Below, piece after piece: positions 57,895-64,000 of a stretch of DNA of 64,000 bases. The position numbers and the translations under genes are program-made. Every line of letters begins with the position of its first letter. The stretch's first letter is position 1. This stretch comes from Takakia lepidozioides. Its lineage: Eukaryota; Streptophyta; Takakiopsida; Takakiales; Takakiaceae. The stretch covers positions 12,400,001 to 12,464,000 of the forward strand of contig CM060732.1 of assembly GCA_030704615.1 (NCBI GenBank), written 5' to 3'. Below the pieces are notes generated by a model. It worked only from the letters and a program-made list of their open reading frames with translations. It made no database searches and was not told where the DNA came from.

Positions 57895-58352
57895 AGTTTG
57901 AGGCAGGCACAGAGGTCTGGTTGAACATCAAGAATTTTCGACTACCTCCGGAAATGAGTCCGAAGTTTGTACCTCCGTATGCGGGTCCCTTTCGCATTCG
58001 GAGGGTTATGAATGAGGATGTGTATGAATTGGAGCTGCCAGCAAACAGCAAGGTGCACCCAGTATTCCATGTCTCCCTTTTGAAGCCTTACTTCAAAGAT
58101 GAAGCACGTCCGAATCGGCAGCAAGTGTTGCGTCCGCCACCTATGCTGTTGGATCATGAAAATGAACCCGAGTACGAGGTGGAGGCAATACTTAAGTCGA
58201 GGAGGTTCAAGAACCGAGAAACGGAGTATCTCGTCAAATGGAAGGGCTATCATCTTGTGGAGGCATCTTGGGTGCGTGCCTCAGAAATGGGAAACGCATC
58301 CGAGGCAGTTGCAGCGTTCGAAGGGCGACCTCAAAAGCGGAAGAAGCGTTGA
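57891..58352 (+). CDS. Chromovirus copy 2 integrase C-terminus and chromodomain
   Basis: 153 codons. The first part is the integrase C-terminal GPY/F-type module (FEAGTEVWLNIKNFRLP, KFVPPYAGPFRIRRV). It is followed by HPVFHVSLLKPYF and a chromodomain: EYEVEAILKSRRFKNRETEY, LVKWKGYHLVEASWV, with the aromatic residues of the fold in place, then a basic tail (RPQKRKKR). Chromodomains steer integration of these elements, often into heterochromatin by reading methylated histone H3. The presence of this domain places the element in the chromovirus branch of Ty3/gypsy. Confidence 0.92.
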   Translation: MKFEAGTEVWLNIKNFRLPPEMSPKFVPPYAGPFRIRRVMNEDVYELELPANSKVHPVFHVSLLKPYFKDEARPNRQQVLRPPPMLLDHENEPEYEVEAILKSRRFKNRETEYLVKWKGYHLVEASWVRASEMGNASEAVAAFEGRPQKRKKR

Positions 58353-58355
58353 TGG

Positions 58356-59259
58356 GGACATCAACCTTGGAGCGTGGGGGAGGAAATGCATGCTTAGCCC
58401 GGTTTAGCTAGCTCAGGAATCCGATTGCAAAAACTTGTATTGTACAAAAAATTTGTGATAAAAGAAATGGGTTCCAAATATTGTGCGTCCTATTGTGTTT
58501 GGAATGGTGATGCATGGTGTGGTTGGCTGGTGTGTAGAATGCATGCTAGCTTACAAAAGTGGGAGAGGTAAATTGGGTTAATCGTGTGTTTGCGCAGTGC
58601 CGAAATCGGGTGACTCCCATCCAAGGGGCAAGGAAACTTGCGCCTTATTTGGGAGTTCAAGTGCTAGTGCGCACCTGGCGCGTGCGCGTACTATAACTGC
58701 GCTACCGAGGGGGTTGCCTTGTAGTGCGGGCTAACGCGGAAGCTACGTGCTTCCGTTCACGTACTATAATCGTGTAGCCTCGGGACGAAGTCGTAGTGCG
58801 GCTTCGGCGTGTTCCCGTACCTCAGGCCAGCATTCCAAGGCGGACCCAATTGTAGTGATTGGGGCGCACGGTTGGTTCAAGGTTATCTTCCTAGTCAAAG
58901 AGGGTTCCAGGTGAACCCTTGCTCAAGGTGATGCCAAAAGCGGCATCATGAGCGATCGCAAGCAATGTTGTTGCAGTAAGGCGATTCGATCCTCGGGGAG
59001 GATCGTTCCTTGGCCTTGAAGTAGGCCAAGAAGAGTGCACTGGGAGGAGCTGGAGAGGCTCCACCCTTGGCCGGGACTTGGAGGAAGTCGGCCGAACTAG
59101 CTAGTGGAGAGTGGAGTCAAGTGTGGGGTTTGGTTCTTTGCCATGGGACGCCATGGTACGGAAACAAACTCCTTGATGTGGGACGCCACAACTTGGATGT
59201 TCGTTTCTACAAAATGGACAAGTCGATGAGGACATCGACTCCCTGTTGGTAGGGGTGTG
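58356..59259 (+). other. Chromovirus copy 2 3' untranslated region
   Basis: Matches 48,111-49,000. It includes the purine tract 'gtgggggaggaaa' near 58,375, a candidate polypurine tract, although the LTR begins 880 bases further on. Confidence 0.7.
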
Positions 59260-59983
59260 TGTCGCGGCCCTTTGCCTTGAGGGCAGGGGGTCGAGACACA
59301 TGAGGGGCTGCCCCTGTGGTGGGGGCAGCGGCAGCGATAGGTATGGGGGGCTGAAGCACCCTTGAGTGCCCAAGGCACCCAAGGAGGCGGAGGCGCTCAC
59401 TAGGTGGAGCCCCGCACACCGGGTTGCGGTGGAGGTGGCTCCACAAGGGGTGGTGGTAGCTTAGTGGGACTTAGTGGGGGTGGCATAGGACTCACCATGG
59501 GGTGGAGACCTCGAGGTGGGAGTCGTGGGGAGTCTTGGGACTCATCACGGTCCATTGGGGCCGCGGTGAGTGGGCCAAGACTCACCGCGACTCACCACCG
59601 GGAGTCGAGGGTTTTCGTGGTGGTTCGCCATAAAATGGCATGGCTGGTTATGAAACCCCCGCGGACAGCTACAGAAGTATATATAGGGAGTAGTAACCCC
59701 GAGAACGGTGCAAGCCCGTTGGTGACCAAAAACTAGTGAGTAAGCGAGCGAGCCGAAAAGCGACCAAAGAGTGGGGAGCTGTTCCGGACTGCCATCTACC
59801 AAAGGGAATTCTCCTAGTCCCAAATAGGTGGAGGGTTTAGAGGGAAGTGGAAGGGGACCGTTATGTCCCGGTGAGCAGCCGAAACTCCAAGTTGGCCCGG
59901 CGGCCAGGTTGGGAGTCAGGCGCGCGCATCAAAGCGAGTAACTATGACTTGAAGGGGAGTTTACCGAACTGAGGTGTGCGACA
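59260..59983 (+). repeat. 3' LTR, chromovirus copy 2
   Basis: 724 bases, TGTCGCGG...GTGCGACA, nearly identical to 42,788-43,512, including the 'tatatatagg' motif. Confidence 0.9.
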
Positions 59984-59989
59984 CCTCCA

Positions 59990-60753
59990 GTGGATGAGGA
60001 AGAAGATGATAATGAGGATGACAGTGACGTGCCTAAAGATGATGAGCCTTGGAGAGATGAGAAGGAACTACACAGGGAAGTGGCAGACACCATAAGGGAA
60101 ATGCAGAAGAATACTGATATTCCCCTGACAGATACTCCTGACTCTGATAGAGAAGATGGAGAGGGTGAAGAGGAAGTGAAGTAAGAAGCTGCACAAGTGC
60201 ACAACAATGAAGGGATTTTGGCTGAAGTAATATGCCAAACCAAAGCTGAGATTACCATTGGACAGCTATTGGCTGTGGCACCTCATTGTAGGCATAGGCT
60301 GTATCAAGCGATTAATCAGATTGCTGATGTGACAGAGAACACAGACTTGAACAGCAAGGTGACAAGCTATAATGTGAAGCCAGAAGGGCGAGAAATAGTC
60401 ATGGACTTTGATGATTCTATGCCAGTAATCCAATTGAGAATCGGAAGCATAGACTTGACCGATGTACTGATAGATGGAGGCTCGGGGTGAATATCATGAC
60501 AGACCAATTAAGGCAGAAGCTTGGTCTCAGTAGTATGAAACCAGCCCCATTCACAGTAACAATGGCAGATCAAAGGAGTGTACAGCCTTTAGGCTTGATA
60601 AAGGGAGTTAAGATACAGATTCAGAAGATGATATTTAAGATCACAGTGACTGTGTTGAAAATGGACGATGTTATGGAAGCTTACTCCTTATTACTGGGTC
60701 GACCATGGCTGAAACAGGCCAGGGTATTCCATGACTGGAATTTCAGTTACTGA
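59990..60753 (+). pseudogene. Old gypsy acidic region and protease
   Basis: An acidic stretch (EEEDDNEDDSDVPKDDEPW) ends at a TAA near 60,184. The next frame holds LRIGSIDLTDVLIDGGSG, an aspartic protease active-site loop with DGG in place of DTG or DSG, then a stop or shift, and SLLLGRPWLKQARVFHDWN, the distal strand typical of retroelement proteases. Residues are recognisable but the frame is broken twice. Confidence 0.75.
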
Positions 60754-61042
60754 CTGTACATGATGGGAAGCACAAGATACAGGTCACCACTAAGAAATCC
60801 AGTAGGCTACCTGCTACCAGAAGACCTCGTGGAGTCAGAGAGTATGTCTGGAGGGGAGGACTTGATGAGGAGCAGGAAGCTACCCTGTTTGTTGCACACC
60901 CAGAGTGGGAATAGGTTGCAAAAATGCAACTGGGAGGTCTGAGTTGTTTTAAAGGTATCTGCTGTGGTGCAGTAACAGCCACTCCAATTGAGGGTGAAAC
61001 AAGTAGTTACCCACCACATTTCTATGAGGAAAGAGAGGGAGA

Positions 61043-61744
61043 ATGGAAATCCTAGAAGAACCAGCCACTGTGAGTTTGCAGGATGAAGTAGTGGCTGGAT
61101 GGACAATCACAACTGAGGAGCAGGTGAGAGAAGTGAATGTGGGAACGGAGGAGGAACCAATATTGGTGAAAGTGGGGGCTGATTTGGAGCCAGAATTCTT
61201 TGAGGAAGCCAAGAGTCTGTTCATCAAATACAGAGATGTATTTGCGTGGAGTTATGAGGATCTGAAAGGGATACCACCTGAGATCTGTTAGCATAAGATT
61301 GAATTGGAACCAGGGTCAGTACCAATCACACATGCAAGGTATAGGATGAATCCCAACTATGCACAGAAGGTTGGGGAAGAGATCAAGAAGTTGGCTGAGG
61401 CTAAGTTCATATACCCGATAGAGTATACAACTTGGTTGTCACCCATTGTGATAGTTCCCAGGAAGAATGGTAAACTGAGAGTGTGTGTGAACTATAAGAA
61501 GCTGAATGCTTGTACAAAGAAAGATCATTTTCCCTTGCCATTCATAGAGGCTGTATTGGACACTATGGCTGGCCATGAGATGTACTTATTCATGGATGGC
61601 TTCTGTGGGTATAACCAAGTACAGGTGGCAGAAGAAGACCAGGGAAAGACAGCTTTCATCACAGAGTGGGGTGCTTATGCATACAAAGTCATGCTTTTTG
61701 GACTTTGTAATGCACCAACAACATTTCAAAGAGTGATAAGTTAA
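61043..61744 (+). pseudogene. Old gypsy reverse transcriptase, first part
   Basis: Contains FAWSYEDLKGIPPEIC, a stop, then ITHARYRMNPNYAQKV, WLSPIVIVPRKNGKLRVCVN and NACTKKDHFPLPFIEAVLD, and stops at a TAA in FQRVIS just before YLDDFMQVFLDDFSVYS (61,745-61,805). The palm motif is FLDDF, as in some plant gypsy lineages outside the chromoviruses. Dead because of stops. Confidence 0.85.
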
Positions 61745-61830
61745 TCCTTCCATGAGTATCTGGATGATTTCATGCAAGTGTTCTTAGATGATTTCAGTGT
61801 GTACAGTTCTAAGAATGAGCACTTGCATAA

Positions 61831-62646
61831 TTGGAGTTATGTTTGGCTAGATGCAGGATGAGAGGTCTGGGTCTGAATCCAGAAAAATGTACTTTCTGTG
61901 TGAAATCAGGGGTACTTCTGGGACACATTGTGTGTAAGGGATTACTTGTGGACCCTAGAAAGACGGAGGCCGTTAAAGCATCATCACCACCAGGAAATGT
62001 TAAAAGTCTAAGGAGATTCCTTGGACAAACCAGTTATTACAGAAGGTTTGTTAGACGGTATGCACAGATGGCTGCACCTTTGAGCAAGCTTCTGAAGAAG
62101 GATGCAGTGTTTACATGGACAGCTAAATATCAACAGGCTTTTGAGGAACTAACATTGTCAATAACAACTACACCTGTGCTGATTAACCCTCACTGGCACG
62201 TAGTATTTCATGTACACTGTGATGCCTCAGGAGAAGCATTGGGAGTTGTGTTAGCCCAAAATATCACAGGAAATATAGATTCACCTGTGTACTATGCTAG
62301 CAGATTATTCAACAGTGCTGAAAGGAACTATAGCACAACTGAAAGAGAAGCATTGGCAATGATTTATGCAGTCAAGAAATTCAGGCATTACCTATTGGGA
62401 AGGAAGTTTATGTTTTATGTGGATCATCGGGCTTTGATTTATCTGGTGAACAAGCCTTTGATAAGTGGCAGGATAACAAGATGGTTAATAATCTTGCACG
62501 AGTTTGAATTTGAAGTTGTTTACAAGCCTGGCCGTTTGCATCTTGTGGCAGATCACTTGTCACGCCTAACAACAGGAGAGCCCGCCACGGGAGTAGAAGA
62601 CCAATTACCTGATGCGAGTCTATTTGCAGTGGAGGTGCAAGGATGA
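61831..62646 (+). pseudogene. Old gypsy RT connection and RNase H
   Basis: 271 codons: FLGQTSYYRRFVRRYAQMAA, the RNase H start HVHCDASGEALGVVLAQ, YYASRLFNSAERNYSTTERE and FMFYVDHRALIYLVNKP, ending KPGRLHLVADHLSRL. The frame is intact here, and the catalytic Asp and Glu positions can be read. Confidence 0.85.
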
Positions 62647-62649
62647 TTG

Positions 62650-63055
62650 GTTAGATTGGCAGTGGCCAATCAGATACTACCTTACTCATGGTCAGTGCCC
62701 ACCCAGTTATGGGAAAGAACAGAGAAAAAGAATATATAGCTATCATTTACCTTACACTATGATAGGCAGCAGAATGTATAAGCTAGGACCTGATGGAGTT
62801 CTGAAACGATGCTTGTACCACCATGAAGTAAATAAAGTTTTGGAGGAAGTTCATAAATGAGTGGCTGGAGGACATTTTGGAGAGGAGACTACCAGTAGGA
62901 AGATACTACTTGCAGGTTACTGGTCGCCTACTTTGTTCAAGGATGTACACAAGTATTGCAAGAGTTGTGATGAGTGTCAAAGGCTAGGACCATTGCAGAG
63001 ATCTGGAAAGATGGCTTTGCATCCTACGATGCCTACTGAACCATTTCAGAAGCAA
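62650..63055 (+). pseudogene. Old gypsy integrase N-terminus, truncated
   Basis: YDLGPDG-like lead (YKLGPDGVLKRCL), a stop, then GGHFGEETTSRKILLAGYW and CKSCDECQRLGPLQ, the HHCC zinc site. It continues to MPTEPFQK, where the MULE-like terminus begins. The DDE core is absent from the window. Confidence 0.85.
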
Positions 63056-64000
63056 CGACGCAATGGCGTGAGCGTTGCGCGTGAGCGTTGCGCGAGCGTA
63101 CGCTCACGCCAGCTGACGTGGCGTGAGCCTGCACACACGCTGACGTGGCATGAACGTCATGTCAGCATGCTGATGTGGCGGTAAATGATGACGTGGCACT
63201 GTCCGTCATCTGCCACGTCAACATTAACATGCGCCGCCTATAATAGTGGATGGTCCTATGACCGTGGAATTAATGCAGGGAATCTTGCCTAAATAGAATC
63301 AAGACGAGCGTTGAGGCCTACAATTGCAGCATCCAACATTGTGCAATTACAAATGCTTGTTTCACTTTTACAATTACGAGGACGAAAAAATATCCTCACA
63401 AAGTGTGCGCCATAAAGGCTGCCACGGGAAGACCTTCCTCCCTCCTCAAATAACAATGAGAGTTAGGATCATCTTCAAAAGATGATTGTAGTGCATAGCG
63501 ACAGCAAGACATGTAGACTTCGAACGGTGCAATGACAAATGTGCACTACCTAAAAGTTGTCACTCAGAGCTCACTCCGTACGAATTGATGTGAATTACAC
63601 ATTTCAAATCATGGTCGACCACATACCACATTGCATAGTTGATGCTACCCATGTGTTGTATCCCGCTGCAAAAGAGTATCGACCTCGTTGAAACTCATAG
63701 TGGCCTGGTGAATGAAGTTGTCACGTTTGGGATCGCAAACCATCCTCTTCAAAAATATGAAATACAAATGTTTGCAGGGTATGAATTTACCTCTCTTGCC
63801 CAAACTGGTTGATAGCATATTCACAAAATCAGGACATGTGCAATTGGGGAAATTGGAAACCGTGATGTCTTAGGTCCTGTCATGAACAGCAGATGTGGAA
63901 GTGATGATTGTGAATACCCGACCATATCCTGGATCGGGTCTTCTGTGGTGCTTCCAACACGAGCTTGGAGCATTCTTGCGGACTCCACTTTGCCAAAGTG
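63056..64000 (-). mobile_element. MULE-like element copy 2, 3' part (runs off the window)
   Basis: Nearly identical to 41,483-42,460, starting at the same base. One difference is a deletion of about 30 bases near 63,580 relative to copy 1. The right edge of the window falls in the minus-strand coding part. Its insertion in a gypsy integrase gene fixes the exact left terminus of the element. Confidence 0.75.

Larger units (their letters stand above)
54790..59983 (+). mobile_element. Chromovirus copy 2, 5'-truncated
   Basis: Nearly identical to copy 1 from its zinc knuckle (44,550) to the end of the 3' LTR, but with no 5' LTR, primer binding site or capsid region. Its coding parts are much better preserved. 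The left junction falls inside gag, so the 5' half was removed by a later deletion or rearrangement. The right edge is the normal LTR end at 59,983. The flanking DNA belongs to an older gypsy element. Confidence 0.9.
59984..63055 (+). mobile_element. Degenerate Ty3/gypsy element of another lineage
   Basis: A polyprotein remnant with order acidic region, protease, reverse transcriptase, RNase H, integrase zinc site, broken by about six stops or shifts. It is not closely related to the chromovirus: the catalytic box is FLDDF and the protease is of DGGSG type. It is cut on the left by chromovirus copy 2 and on the right, inside integrase, by the MULE-like element at 63,056. No LTR belonging to it lies in the window. 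Confidence 0.85.

Overview
This is nuclear DNA of a photosynthetic streptophyte. The evidence is a plastid sigma-factor relic, pentatricopeptide-repeat (PPR) arrays ending in the RNA-editing DYW domain, a host gene with many short GT-AG introns, and plant-type CACTA, MULE and Ty3/gypsy elements. Combining an NPC1/Patched-like RND transporter with homogenised PPR-DYW repeats and dense transposons suggests a charophyte such as Chara or a seedless land plant. I cannot name the species from the sequence alone.

Layout. 0-1.5 kb: 3' half of a LINE on the minus strand. 1.7-10.5 kb: the one well-preserved host gene, a sterol-sensing RND permease read through 17 exons whose phases all agree (777 codons, 5' end missing), with LINE debris in its introns. 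10.5-12.2 kb: a foldback element, a dispersed repeat and a broken plastid sigma factor. 12.7-22.2 kb: PPR arrays built from a ~300 bp (about 101 residue) module repeated some 20 times. Two C-terminal E/DYW endings are present and all copies are broken by indels. 22.2-24 kb: a duplicated trailer, a tRNA-derived SINE and a LINE reverse-transcriptase relic. 24-26.7 kb: AT-rich DNA with degenerate palindromic repeats.

26.7-28.3 kb: a five-exon gene with a DGNHR motif, cut in its last visible exon by a CACTA transposon (28.28 to about 34.9 kb). The CACTA has long inverted ends packed with GCGACG...CGTCGC palindromes, a TNP2 transposase lacking its catalytic middle, and a SET-domain-like cargo protein. 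35-36.4 kb: two tandem copies of a second LINE family's 3' end, with G-run hairpins. 36.4-39 kb: no recognised gene. 39.1-41.3 kb: a plus-strand multi-exon gene resembling plant Ptta/En-Spm accessory transposases.

41.5-53 kb: a minus-strand MULE-like transposon split by a chromovirus (42,788-49,815). 54.5-63.05 kb: a degenerate Ty3/gypsy element of another lineage, itself split by a second, 5'-truncated copy of the same chromovirus (about 54,790-59,983). From 63,056 the start of a second copy of the MULE-like element interrupts that older gypsy integrase and runs off the window.

The right half is therefore a set of nested insertions. The most unusual items are the SET-like protein inside the CACTA, the palindromic CACTA ends, the homogenised PPR modules, and the RND transporter.
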